Below are positions 16,189 to 24,612 of a stretch of DNA of 64,000 nt, one piece after another (the stretch's first letter is position 1; the number at the start of each line of letters is the position of its first letter). The notes under the pieces are model-generated. The model did not search any database. It saw only the letters and a program-made list of their open reading frames with translations, and was not told the DNA's origin. The stretch comes from CAWFNW01 sp963817405 (GTDB taxonomy: Bacteria > Actinomycetota > Coriobacteriia > Anaerosomatales > Anaerosomataceae): contig CAWFNW010000001.1 in assembly GCA_963817405.1 (NCBI GenBank), positions 1 to 64,000 on the forward strand, written 5' to 3'. The position numbers were made by a program, and so were the translations under genes.

Positions 16189-17780
16189 GCCACGTCTGTC
16201 TCACCGGCTTCATGGGCGCGGGCAAGTCGAGCGTGGGGGCGATCGTCGCCGAGCGCCTCGGCACGCGTTTCATCGACCTCGACCGCGAGATTGAAGCGCG
16301 CGAGCACGCGCAGGTTCCCGAGATCTTCACGGCACGCGGCGAGGACGGCTTCCGCGTGGCTGAGAGCGAAGCGCTCGCCGAGGTGCTGGCAGGTCCAGAC
16401 GCCGTGATCGCGTGCGGTGGCGGGGTCGTGCTGCGAGACGCAAACCGCGCCGCGATGCGCCGCGCGGTGACGGTCGTCTACCTCGCGGTGAGTGCGAAAG
16501 AGGCGCTCGCGCGGATTGGCGACACCTCTGGCAGGCCGCTTCTGGCCGGCGACGCCCAGGCGCTCGCGCAGCAGATTCTCGGCGCGCGCCTTTCGCTCTA
16601 CCGCGCGTGCGCCGACGTGATCGTCGATACCGACGGGCGCACGGTCGACGAGGTCGCCGATGAGGTCGTCGACGCGCTGCGCAGGGCCGAGCAGACGCGC
16701 GTCACCGTGACCGCGTCGCGGAGCTATGACGTCGTGGTCGGACGGGGGCTGGTCGAGCGGCTCGGCGAGATGGTGATGTCGGCGACGGAGGCGCGCCGCG
16801 TCGCGGTGATCACCGACACCAACGTCGCGCCGCTGCACCTGAGCTGGGTCACTCGGGCGTTTGAGGCCGCAGGCATCGCGAGCGACGCGCTCATCGTGCC
16901 CGCCGGCGAGCCCGCGAAACGGTGGGAGCAGGCAGGCGACCTCCTGGAGCGCCTCGCCGCGTCCGGGCTCGGGCGGGACGGCGCTATCGTCGCGCTCGGC
17001 GGCGGCGTGGTCGGCGACCTGGCGGGCTTCGTTGCAGCTACCTACCTGCGCGGGATCGACCTCGTGCAGGTTCCCACGACGCTCCTGGCGCAGGTGGACA
17101 GCTCCATCGGCGGCAAGACCGCCGTCGACCTGGAAGCCGGCAAGAACCTCGCCGGCGCGATCTGGCAGCCCGCACTCGTGGTCGCGGACCTCGGAATGCT
17201 CGGTACGCTCCCGGATGCCGAGTGGGCGAACGGCCTCGCTGAGGTTGCGAAGACCGCCCTGCTCGCGGGCCCGGAGGAGACGGCGCGCCTTGAGACCTAC
17301 GCAGCGCGCATCGTCGCCCGAGATCTGCGCGCGGTTCACGACGCAGTGCTCATGTGCGTGCGTTTCAAGGCCGGAGTAGTCTCGGGTGACGAGCGCGAGG
17401 CGGGTGAGCGCGAGCGCCTCAACCTCGGTCACACGCTCGCGCATGCGCTCGAGCGCGCTTCCGGCTACGGGTCGCTCGCGCACGGCATCGCCGTCGCCGA
17501 GGGGCTGCGGTTCGCCGCCGCGCTCGCCGAGGACGTCGCGGGTGCGCCGAAGGCACTCGCGGATCGCGTCGGTGTGCTGCTGGACACGCTCGGTATCGAC
17601 CGAGTGGCGCGCAGCGGCCTGGATGTCGCATCGCTCCTCGACGCGATGCGTCGGGACAAGAAGGCGCGCGACGGGCGGGTCAGGTTCGTCCTCCTGCGCG
17701 CGCCCGGGCAGTGGCAGGTGACCGCCGTGGACGAAGCGACGATCATGCGCCATCTTGAACGGTGGCTCGAGAACGGATGA
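16185..17780 (+). CDS. aroKB: Fused shikimate kinase / 3-dehydroquinate synthase
   Basis: 531 residues carrying two shikimate pathway enzymes. Residues 1 to about 168 are shikimate kinase: P-loop GFMGAGKSS (8-16), IDLDREIE, and the ACGGGVVLR motif. From about residue 175 to the end is 3-dehydroquinate synthase: NAD-binding ALGGGVVGDLAGFVAATYLRG, QVDSSIGGKTAVDL, EVAKTALL, and the metal ligands in NLGHTLAHALE and HGIAVAEGL. The kinase acts four steps after the synthase, so the fusion is for co-regulation rather than channelling between successive steps. GTG 16185 overlaps aroC. Such fusions are known in several bacteria. Confidence 0.96.
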   Translation: MSHVCLTGFMGAGKSSVGAIVAERLGTRFIDLDREIEAREHAQVPEIFTARGEDGFRVAESEALAEVLAGPDAVIACGGGVVLRDANRAAMRRAVTVVYLAVSAKEALARIGDTSGRPLLAGDAQALAQQILGARLSLYRACADVIVDTDGRTVDEVADEVVDALRRAEQTRVTVTASRSYDVVVGRGLVERLGEMVMSATEARRVAVITDTNVAPLHLSWVTRAFEAAGIASDALIVPAGEPAKRWEQAGDLLERLAASGLGRDGAIVALGGGVVGDLAGFVAATYLRGIDLVQVPTTLLAQVDSSIGGKTAVDLEAGKNLAGAIWQPALVVADLGMLGTLPDAEWANGLAEVAKTALLAGPEETARLETYAARIVARDLRAVHDAVLMCVRFKAGVVSGDEREAGERERLNLGHTLAHALERASGYGSLAHGIAVAEGLRFAAALAEDVAGAPKALADRVGVLLDTLGIDRVARSGLDVASLLDAMRRDKKARDGRVRFVLLRAPGQWQVTAVDEATIMRHLERWLENG

Positions 17781-17793
17781 GAGGCGGCGTGTG

Positions 17794-18240
17794 ATGCTAC
17801 GGGTACTCGTCATCAATGGTCCCAACCTGAACCTGCTCGGCGGTCGCGAGCCTGAGGTCTACGGCGACGACACGCTCGGCGATGTCGAAGTCGCGGTCGT
17901 GCGCACTGCTGAGGGACTCGGCTGTGACGTGGGCTTCTTCCAGTCGAATCACGAGGGCGCCATCATCGACCGTCTCCAGCAGGCGATCGGCGAGGTCGAC
18001 GGCGTGCTCATCAACCCCGGAGCGCTCACGCACTACTCGTACTCGCTCCGGGATGCGATCTCGTCGGTGCCCTATCCGGTTGTGGAGCTCCACATGAGCA
18101 ACATCGCGGGCAGGGAGCCGTTCCGCGAGCGCAGCGTGACCGCGCCTGCGTGCGTGGGCCAGATCTCCGGCTTCGGCATCGACTCGTATCCGCTCGCGCT
18201 GAGGGCCCTCGTCGGCATCCTTGCCGGAGACGCCGAGTGA
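17794..18240 (+). CDS. aroQ: Type II 3-dehydroquinate dehydratase
   Basis: 148 residues, normal for the dodecameric type II enzyme (dehydroquinate to dehydroshikimate). Motifs: NGPNLNLLGGREPEVYG with the active Tyr, FFQSNHEGAIID, INPGALTHYSYSLRDAI, VELHMSNIAGREPFRERSV with the catalytic His region. ATG 17794 follows GAGAGGCGGC. Its stop overlaps the next start (GTGA). Confidence 0.96.
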   Translation: MLRVLVINGPNLNLLGGREPEVYGDDTLGDVEVAVVRTAEGLGCDVGFFQSNHEGAIIDRLQQAIGEVDGVLINPGALTHYSYSLRDAISSVPYPVVELHMSNIAGREPFRERSVTAPACVGQISGFGIDSYPLALRALVGILAGDAE

Positions 18241-19328
18241 AGGCGGACGCGCGCCTGCACGCGCTTCGCGAGCAGATGGCCGCCGACGGGGTGCCGGCGA
18301 TGCTCGTCACCACTATCTCGAACGTCGCCTACCTCACCGGCTTCGAGGGCGTGCTCGACGACCACGCCAACGCCACGTGCCTCGTGACGGAGAAGGCTGC
18401 GCGCTTCTACACGGACCACCGATACCTGCTGGCAGCGACCACCGCGGCCACGGGTACCGAGTGGGCGATCTTCACGCCCGAATACGGCGCCACCGACGTG
18501 GACGTCTGCCGCGCGCTGCAGGACGAGGGCGTGAGCACCCTCGCCGCTGAGTCCTCCATGCCGCACGCGCGCTTCGTCGCGCTCGCCGAGCAGTTTGTCG
18601 GACGTGTTGAGGCGAGCGAGGGCACCGTCGAGCAGCTCCGGCGGATCAAGAGCCCCGAGGAGCTCGAGCGGATCGCCGAAGCGGCAGCGATCACCGACCG
18701 CGCCTTCGAGCACATCTGTGGCTTCGTGAAGCCCGGCATGACCGAGCACCAGATCGCCCTCGAGCTCGAGGTCTTCATGCGCAGCAACGGCTCGGTGGGT
18801 CTCGCATTCGAGCCGATCGTGGCGAGCGGACCCAACTCGGCGCTGCCGCATGCGCAGGCGACCGAGCGAGCCGTGCAGCCGGGCGAGTTCCTGAAGATGG
18901 ACTTCGGCGCGCGGTTCGGCGGCTACTGCTCGGACATGACGCGGACGGTCGTGGTCGGGCGTGCCTCCGAGAAGCACCGCGAGATCCACGCCGCGGTGCT
19001 CGCGGCCAACCGCGCGGGCGTTCTTGCAGTGCGCGCGGGCGTCATCGGCAAGGACGTGCACGAGGTCGCGCGCGTCGTGCTCGACCGCGTCGGCTTCGGA
19101 GGGTACTTCACGCACGGGCTCGGGCACGGCGTCGGCCTCGACGTCCACGAGCTTCCCGGTGTGGGAGCGAGAAGCGACGACGTGCTCCCCGAGCATGCGG
19201 TCGTCACCGTCGAGCCCGGTGTGTATCTGGAGGGATTCGGCGGTGTTAGAATCGAGGACCTGGTCGTCGTAGAAGCTGACGGCGCGCGCGTACTGAGCGC
19301 CTCGCCGCGTGAACTCATCGAACTGTAG
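18237..19328 (+). CDS. pepQ: M24 family Xaa-Pro aminopeptidase/dipeptidase
   Basis: 363 residues: creatinase N-domain (to about 130) and M24 metallopeptidase domain. All metal-ligand motifs are present: MDFGARFGGYCSDMTR (two Asp), HGLGHGVGLDVHE (His), VVTVEPGVYLE (Glu) and GGVRIEDLVVV (Glu). It would remove N-terminal residues before proline or cleave Xaa-Pro dipeptides in the cytoplasm. GTG 18237 overlaps aroQ by 4 bases. The pepQ-efp pairing is common in Gram-positives, linking two proline-related functions. Confidence 0.92.
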   Translation: MKADARLHALREQMAADGVPAMLVTTISNVAYLTGFEGVLDDHANATCLVTEKAARFYTDHRYLLAATTAATGTEWAIFTPEYGATDVDVCRALQDEGVSTLAAESSMPHARFVALAEQFVGRVEASEGTVEQLRRIKSPEELERIAEAAAITDRAFEHICGFVKPGMTEHQIALELEVFMRSNGSVGLAFEPIVASGPNSALPHAQATERAVQPGEFLKMDFGARFGGYCSDMTRTVVVGRASEKHREIHAAVLAANRAGVLAVRAGVIGKDVHEVARVVLDRVGFGGYFTHGLGHGVGLDVHELPGVGARSDDVLPEHAVVTVEPGVYLEGFGGVRIEDLVVVEADGARVLSASPRELIEL

Positions 19329-19340
19329 GAAGGGCGCCTC

Positions 19341-19901
19341 ATGGCTGTCACCACCGCGAACTTCAAGAACGGTATGTGCATCATGTACGACAACAAGATG
19401 TGGCTCATCATCGAGTTCCAGCACGTCAAGCCTGGCAAGGGCGGGGCCTTCGTCCGTACCAAGCTCAAGGAGCTCAAGGCCGGCCGCATCGTGGACGTCA
19501 CCTTCCGCGCCGGCGAGAAGTTCGAGGACGTCAGAGTTGAGACCAAGCACCTGCAGTACCTCTACAACGACGGCTCGGCGTACCACTTCATGGACACGTC
19601 CTCCTACGAGCAGTTCGAGCTCGGTGCGGACTTCGTCGGAGAGACCGCGAAGTGGCTCAGGGAGAACGATGAGGTCGAGGTCATGTACGCCGGTGGCGAG
19701 ATGATCGGCGTCGAGCCGCCGATGTTCGTCGAGCTCGAAGTCGTCGAGACCGATCCGGGCTTCAAGGGCGATACGGTGCAGGGTGGCACGAAGCCTGCGA
19801 CGCTCGAGACGGGTGCGGTCGTGCAGGTGCCGATGTTCCTGAACGTCGGCGAGCGCGTGCGGATCGACACCCGGGACGGGCGTTACGTAACGCGCGTTTA
19901 G
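19341..19901 (+). CDS. efp: Translation elongation factor P
   Basis: 186 residues, three OB-like domains. EF-P rescues ribosomes stalled at consecutive prolines. The tip loop that reaches the peptidyl-transferase centre reads KPGKGGAF with Lys33 at the modifiable position; epmA, epmB or ymfI-type genes are not seen in the window. ATG 19341 is preceded by AGGAAGGGCG. The window encodes proteins with extreme proline content (the Glu-Pro repeat), for which EF-P would matter. A weak hairpin (GGGGTG/CGCCCC, 19910-19926) follows the stop. Confidence 0.97.
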   Translation: MAVTTANFKNGMCIMYDNKMWLIIEFQHVKPGKGGAFVRTKLKELKAGRIVDVTFRAGEKFEDVRVETKHLQYLYNDGSAYHFMDTSSYEQFELGADFVGETAKWLRENDEVEVMYAGGEMIGVEPPMFVELEVVETDPGFKGDTVQGGTKPATLETGAVVQVPMFLNVGERVRIDTRDGRYVTRV

Positions 19902-19950
19902 TCCCGCTTGGGGTGCTGCACGCCCCCTGTGAGCGCCGCGCATCCTCCGC

Positions 19951-19956
19951 TATACT
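19951..19956 (+). promoter_or_regulatory. -10 box upstream of the carboxyltransferase gene
   Basis: TATACT at 19951-19956, 67 bases upstream of the start. No good -35 is visible. The leader can form GACCG/CGGTC and CCCGC/GCGGG hairpins. Confidence 0.45.
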
Positions 19957-20023
19957 AGACCGACTATTGTCCGGTCAGCGACGCTGCACCCGCCCTCTCA
20001 TGAGCGGGCGAAGGGATGGTGCC

Positions 20024-21904
20024 ATGCAGCCGATCCGCATCACCGACACCACACTGCGTGATGCCCACCAGTCGCTGTGGGCCACTCGCATGACGCTCGC
20101 CGACATGCTGCCGATCCTTCCCAAGATGGACGCCGTCGGCTACTGGTCGCTCGAGGTCTGGGGCGGCGCCACGTTCGACGCGGCACTCAGGTTCCTCGAC
20201 GAGAACCCGTGGGACCGCCTGCGCGTGATCAAGCAGCACACGCCGAGGACACCGCTGCAGATGTTGCTGCGCGGCCAGAACCTCGTGGGCTACCACCACT
20301 ACTCGGACGACATCTGCCGCCGCTTCGTGCACGCGTCCAAGCGCAACGGTATCCACGTGTTCCGCATCTTCGACGCGCTCAACGACATCCGCAACGTGCA
20401 GGTGACCGCGGAGGCAGTGAAAGAGTGCGGCGGGCACTTCGAGGGCGCGATCAGCTACACGGTCTCACCGGTGCACACACTCGACAACTACATCGAGTAC
20501 GCGCAGCAGCTCAAGGAGCTCGGTGCGGACACCATCTGCCTCAAGGACATGGCGGGCATGTTGACGCCGTTCCGCACGGGGAAGATGGTGCAGTCGCTCA
20601 GGGAGAACGTGGGCCTCCCGGTCCACGTGCACTGCCACTACATCGGTGGCATGGCGCCCATGAACTACCTCAAGGCCGCCGAGGCGGGCGCCGCGATCAT
20701 CGATACGGCCGTCGTCGCCCTCGCGTTCGGCAACAGCCAGCCCGCGGTCGAGATGATCGTGGCCGCACTCAAGGAGTCGCAGTACGACACGGGCATCGAC
20801 CTCGACCTGCTCTTCGAGATCGCCGAGTACTGGGAGGGCGTCCGCGAGTCCAAGAAGCTCAAGCGCGGTGTGACCTCCCTCATGCACATGGAGGTCTTCA
20901 GCCACCAGGTGCCGGGGGGCATGCTTTCAAACCTCGTCAGCCAGCTGGAGCTCCAGAAGGCCGAGGCGCGGCTGCCCGACGTGCTCAAGGAGATCCCCAA
21001 GGTGCGCGCCGAGGTGGGCTATCCGCCGCTCGTGACGCCACTCTCGCAGATCGTCGGCACCCAGGCGGTCATCAACGTGCTCACCGGCAAGCGGTGGGCG
21101 GTCGTGCCGCAGGAGATGAAGGACTACGTGCGCGGCCTCTACGGCAAGGCGCCAGGGCCGATGGACGAAGCGATCGTCGAGAGGGTGCTGAACGGCGCGA
21201 GCCAGCTCGGCCCGGACGTGCGGCCCGGCTCCCTCGTCACGTCCACGTACGAGGAGTTCGCCGAGGAGATCGGCGACCTCGCGCGTACGGAGGAAGACGT
21301 CTTGATGTACGCGCTCTTCCCGAACGAGGCGCGGACGTACCTGCAGAAGCATCGCGAAGGCGCCGAGCGCGCCGTCTTCCTCATGGGCGAGGAAGTGCAC
21401 ACCGTCAAGGAGGGCGATTCCATGGACGTGAACCAGGTCCGTGAGCTGGTGAAGCTCGTCGAGGAGTCAGGCGTGACCGAGATCATCGTGGAGGAGGGCG
21501 ACTCCCGCGTGACCGTCCGCCGCGGCCCCGCGAGCCCCGAGGCGGTCGCTTCACAGCCGGCTCACGCCGCGGTCCCGGCGCGGGCAGCCGCGACGCCGGC
21601 GTCCCCGGAGTCGCCGCAGGTCATCGGCGTGGGCGACCAGCCCGACGAGCCGCTCCCGACGTGGCACGCGGTCATCGCGCCGATGGTCGGCACCTTCTAC
21701 AACACGCCTTCTCCAGGAGCCGATCCTTTCGTGCAGGTGGGCGACCGCGTGGCTGAGGGCCAGGCGCTGTGCATTCTTGAGGCGATGAAGCTCATGAACG
21801 AGATCACCGCCGAGGAGCCGGGCATCATCCGCCAGGTCTGTCTCGAGAACGGCACGCCGGTCGAGTACGGCACCGTGCTCTTCTACTACGAGCCGGTGGC
21901 CTGA
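20024..21904 (+). CDS. Biotin-dependent carboxyltransferase (OadA/PycB/5S type) fused to AccB-like biotin carrier
   Basis: 626 residues. Residues 1 to about 460 are a pyruvate/oxaloacetate-type carboxyltransferase: TDTTLRDAHQSLWATRM, FRIFDALND, ICLKDMAGMLTP and HVHCHYIGGMA (metal site). Residue 467 begins a complete AccB-like protein: MDVNQVRELVKLVEESGVTE, a Pro/Ala linker and the biotinyl domain with EAMKLMNEI. ATG 20024 has GAAGGG 8 bases upstream. With accC next it makes a two-gene carboxylase, most likely pyruvate carboxylase or a transcarboxylase; no sodium-pump subunit is adjacent. GGAGGG at 21409-21414 sits 7 bases before the ATG at 21422 (residue 467), so free 160-residue carrier protein may also be made. 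Confidence 0.9.
   Translation: MQPIRITDTTLRDAHQSLWATRMTLADMLPILPKMDAVGYWSLEVWGGATFDAALRFLDENPWDRLRVIKQHTPRTPLQMLLRGQNLVGYHHYSDDICRRFVHASKRNGIHVFRIFDALNDIRNVQVTAEAVKECGGHFEGAISYTVSPVHTLDNYIEYAQQLKELGADTICLKDMAGMLTPFRTGKMVQSLRENVGLPVHVHCHYIGGMAPMNYLKAAEAGAAIIDTAVVALAFGNSQPAVEMIVAALKESQYDTGIDLDLLFEIAEYWEGVRESKKLKRGVTSLMHMEVFSHQVPGGMLSNLVSQLELQKAEARLPDVLKEIPKVRAEVGYPPLVTPLSQIVGTQAVINVLTGKRWAVVPQEMKDYVRGLYGKAPGPMDEAIVERVLNGASQLGPDVRPGSLVTSTYEEFAEEIGDLARTEEDVLMYALFPNEARTYLQKHREGAERAVFLMGEEVHTVKEGDSMDVNQVRELVKLVEESGVTEIIVEEGDSRVTVRRGPASPEAVASQPAHAAVPARAAATPASPESPQVIGVGDQPDEPLPTWHAVIAPMVGTFYNTPSPGADPFVQVGDRVAEGQALCILEAMKLMNEITAEEPGIIRQVCLENGTPVEYGTVLFYYEPVA
21409..21424 (+). promoter_or_regulatory. 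Internal Shine-Dalgarno and ATG for free BCCP
   Basis: GGAGGG at 21409-21414, 7-base spacer, ATG at 21422 in frame with the host gene. The ATG is exactly where a stand-alone AccB would start. Use in the cell is inferred. Confidence 0.5.
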
Positions 21905-21907
21905 GCG

Positions 21908-23302
21908 ATGTTCCGCAAGCTCTTGATCGCCAACCGCGGCGAGGTCGCGCTGCGTGTGGTGCGCGCGTGCAAGGAGATGGGCATCGCGACGGTCGCCGTG
22001 TACTCGGAGCCGGACCGTGACTGTCTCCACGCCCGCATGGCTGACGAGGCGATTTGCATTGGTCCGGCCTCGTCTGCCCTGAGCTATCTCTCGATGCCGA
22101 ACATCATCTCGGCTGCTCGTGTGACCGGCGCCGAGGCGATCCACCCGGGCTACGGCTTCCTCGCGGAGAACGCCGCGTTCGCTCGTGCCGTCGCTGACTC
22201 GGGCATCACCTTCGTCGGCCCGTCACCCGACGCCATCGAGCGCATGGGGGACAAGGCCGTCGCTCGCGAGACGATGGCGAACGCGGGCGTGCCGACGGTC
22301 CCGGGAAGCGACGGCTTGGTCGAGACCTACGAGGAGGCGCTGTCGTTCGCGAACGAGGTCGGCTTCCCCGTGCTCATCAAGGCCTCGGCGGGCGGCGGCG
22401 GGAAGGGCATGCGGATCGCGGCTGATGCCGAGGAGCTCAAGGCCAACCTGATGGCGGCCCGCACGGAGGCTGGAGCGGCCTTCGGCAACGACACCGTCTA
22501 CATCGAGAAGTACCTGACTCGGCCCCGCCACGTGGAGTTCCAGGTGCTCGCCGACACGCACGGCAACGCGGTTCATCTGTACGAGCGCGACTGCTCGGTA
22601 CAGCGGCGCCACCAGAAGCTCATCGAAGAGGCACCCTCGACGGCACTCACGCCCGAGCTTCGCGCGGCCATGGGCGAGGCTGCCATCAAGGCCGTGCGCG
22701 CCGTGGACTATGTCAATGCCGGGACTGTGGAGTTCCTGCTGGACGAGGACGGCAGCTTCTACTTCATGGAGATGAATACGCGCGTCCAGGTCGAGCACCC
22801 GGTGACCGAGCAAGTAACGGGTGTCGACATCATCAAGGAGCAGATCCGCATCGCCGCTGGCGAGCCCATGAAGCACGCTCGCCAGGAGGACGTGAAGCTC
22901 AACGGCCACGCGATCGAGTTCCGCATCAACGCCGAGGACCCGCTTGCCGGCTTCCGACCGCACCCGGGACGGGTGGACGTGTTCAACGCGCCGGGCGGGT
23001 TCGGTGTGCGCGTGGACAGCCACCTCTACTCGGGCTACACGGTGCCGCCGTACTACGACTCGCTCATCGCCAAGCTCATCGTGTGGGGCGAGACGAGGAC
23101 CGAGGCTGTGGACCGCGCCAGGCGTGCGCTCGACGAGTTCATCGTGGTGGGAATCCCCACCACCGTGCCCTTTCATCAGTTCGTGGTCGAGGAGGAGCAC
23201 TTCGCTCGTGGCGAGGTCTATACTGACTACGTCGAGCGGCATGTTCCTGCCGACGCTTTGAGCGCGTTCATCACCGGCGGGAAGAAGCGAGGAGGCGAGT
23301 GA
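21908..23302 (+). CDS. accC: Biotin carboxylase subunit
   Basis: 464 residues, ATP-grasp enzyme that carboxylates biotin on the carrier. Start FRKLLIANRGEVALRVVRAC; ATP-binding KASAGGGGKGMRI; EKYLTRPRHVEFQVL; ERDCSVQRRHQKLIEEAPS; catalytic FMEMNTRVQVEHPVTE; C-domain HAIEFRINAEDP. It starts 3 bases after the carboxyltransferase-carrier gene. The same subunit may serve acetyl-CoA carboxylase as well as the fused carboxyltransferase, since only one biotin carboxylase is visible here. Confidence 0.96.
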   Translation: MFRKLLIANRGEVALRVVRACKEMGIATVAVYSEPDRDCLHARMADEAICIGPASSALSYLSMPNIISAARVTGAEAIHPGYGFLAENAAFARAVADSGITFVGPSPDAIERMGDKAVARETMANAGVPTVPGSDGLVETYEEALSFANEVGFPVLIKASAGGGGKGMRIAADAEELKANLMAARTEAGAAFGNDTVYIEKYLTRPRHVEFQVLADTHGNAVHLYERDCSVQRRHQKLIEEAPSTALTPELRAAMGEAAIKAVRAVDYVNAGTVEFLLDEDGSFYFMEMNTRVQVEHPVTEQVTGVDIIKEQIRIAAGEPMKHARQEDVKLNGHAIEFRINAEDPLAGFRPHPGRVDVFNAPGGFGVRVDSHLYSGYTVPPYYDSLIAKLIVWGETRTEAVDRARRALDEFIVVGIPTTVPFHQFVVEEEHFARGEVYTDYVERHVPADALSAFITGGKKRGGE

Positions 23303-23643
23303 TGTCTGACGAGATCATGCTTGAGGGCCTGGGTGTCGCACCCGGCGTGTTGGAAACCATCGCGACGCTCGCCACCGAGCAGGTCGACGGCGTCGCGTCG
23401 GTCCCCGGCAAGGGCGTCGCTGGCCTCGTCCAGAAGGCGAACACCCGTCCCGTCAGCGTCTGCGTCGGCGACGATGGGGCGCTCTCGGCACAGGTGCACA
23501 TCTCGGTTCACTTCGGGACGCCGCTTCGGAGCGTTGCGGGCGCGGTGCAGGGAGCCGTTGCAGACGCGCTCCTGTCGCAGACAGGCCACGCGGTCTCTGC
23601 GGTTGATGTCTTCATCGACAGCATCACGTTCCCCGAGCAGTGA
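23302..23643 (+). CDS. Asp23/Gls24 family envelope stress protein
   Basis: 113 residues. VAPGVLETIATLATEQVDGVASVPG and VHISVHFGTPLRSVAGAVQGAVADAL match the Asp23/Gls24 (YqhY) fold. In Bacillus the YqhY gene lies between accC and nusB and affects acetyl-CoA carboxylase activity; the order here is the same. ATG 23302 has GAGGAGGCG upstream and shares one base with the accC stop. Confidence 0.9.
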   Translation: MSDEIMLEGLGVAPGVLETIATLATEQVDGVASVPGKGVAGLVQKANTRPVSVCVGDDGALSAQVHISVHFGTPLRSVAGAVQGAVADALLSQTGHAVSAVDVFIDSITFPEQ

Positions 23644-23671
23644 CCGGTACGCGACGCGTGGTGAGCGAGTG

Positions 23672-24118
23672 ATGCTCGAGCGGACACGTGCGCGCCGACA
23701 GGCGCTGCAGATCCTCTACCAGCACGAGATCACCGGCGACAGCGTTGTCTCGATCTTCGATAACCGCCTCTTCAACGATGAGGATGGCGAGCCGTCTGAG
23801 TACTGTCGCGAACTTGCGCTCGGTGCCGAGGCGAACCTCGACCGCGTCGATCAAGAGATTGAGTCGACCTCGGAACACTGGGCGCTCAGCCGAATGCCCT
23901 TCGTGGATCGGAACATCCTGCGCCTCGCCGTGTACGAGATCATCTTCCGCGACGACGTGCCGGACTCGGTCGCAATCAACGAGGCCGTCGAGATGGCGAA
24001 GGTCTACGGCGGCGACGATTCTTCGAAGTTCGTGAACGGCGTGCTCGGCCGCATCGCCGAACGGCACGCTGGCGTGACGGTGCTTGAAGTGGACACACCG
24101 GAAGGGCAGGAACTGTGA
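23672..24118 (+). CDS. nusB: Transcription antitermination factor NusB
   Basis: 148 residues, all-helical RNA-binding protein of the ribosomal RNA antitermination complex. RRQALQILYQHEITG near the start, FVDRNILRLAVYEIIFRDDVPDSVAINEAVEMAK and SSKFVNGVLGRIA are diagnostic. ATG 23672 is preferred over the adjacent GTG at 23669. It overlaps xseB by 4 bases. Confidence 0.95.
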   Translation: MLERTRARRQALQILYQHEITGDSVVSIFDNRLFNDEDGEPSEYCRELALGAEANLDRVDQEIESTSEHWALSRMPFVDRNILRLAVYEIIFRDDVPDSVAINEAVEMAKVYGGDDSSKFVNGVLGRIAERHAGVTVLEVDTPEGQEL

Positions 24119-24483
24119 CTGACGAGCGGTACACCTTCGAGCAGGCGAAGATTCGCCTTGAGGAAATCGCCGTGCTTGCACGCAAGAAGGACACGTCGCT
24201 TGAGAAGAGCCTGGATCTCCTCGAGGAGGGCGTGCGGCTCGCGAATATCTGCACCGAGCTTGTGGACCACACAGACCTGAGCGCGACCGCCGCTGCACCT
24301 GACGATGCCGAGCCACGTGAGGCTGACGACGCAGCGGGCGCCGAGACCTCCGCGGCCGGCGCCGCCGACGCAGACGCTTCCGATAGACCGGATGACGGCC
24401 TCGACGAGCCCGCGGGCATGGACGACGGAATCGAGGACGTCGAAGGCGGTGCTACCGAGGAGCACGACGACCTCGATGCCTAA
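24115..24483 (+). CDS. xseB: Exodeoxyribonuclease VII small subunit with acidic tail
   Basis: 122 residues. The first 55 or so (YTFEQAKIRLEEIAVLARKKDTSLEKSLDLLEEGVRLANICTE) are the helical hairpin of XseB, which normally ends near 70-80 residues. The rest is an Asp/Glu/Ala-rich, probably disordered tail. No xseA gene lies in the window, although the two are often adjacent. GTG 24115 overlaps nusB. Confidence 0.8.
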   Translation: MTDERYTFEQAKIRLEEIAVLARKKDTSLEKSLDLLEEGVRLANICTELVDHTDLSATAAAPDDAEPREADDAAGAETSAAGAADADASDRPDDGLDEPAGMDDGIEDVEGGATEEHDDLDA

Positions 24484-24542
24484 GCGCAGGCAATTGCGCG
24501 TGTTACGGCGCGGCGACGGGACAAAGTCGCGACTCTCGCCGA

Positions 24543-24551
24543 TGGTACGAT
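24543..24551 (+). promoter_or_regulatory. Extended -10-like element upstream of dxs
   Basis: TG, one base, TACGAT at 24543-24551, in the 129-base gap between xseB and the preferred dxs start. No clear -35. It makes a start at the ATG at 24550 unlikely. Confidence 0.35.
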
Positions 24552-24612
24552 GCGTATCCGAGGCGCCGCGCGTGCCGGCAATGACCTCCTAACGGCAGGA
24601 GACGAAGAGCCC

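Noticed and set aside
15717..17825. 702-codon minus-strand frame
   Set aside because: Antisense of aroC-aroKB, caused by GC-rich codon bias; product has no recognisable domains and is Arg/His/Asp-rich.
19880..19893. GCGTTACGTAACGC palindrome
   Set aside because: Within the efp coding end (codons for GRYVTRV); most likely chance.
18072..19943. 623-codon minus-strand frame
   Set aside because: Antisense of aroQ-pepQ-efp with the same shadow composition.
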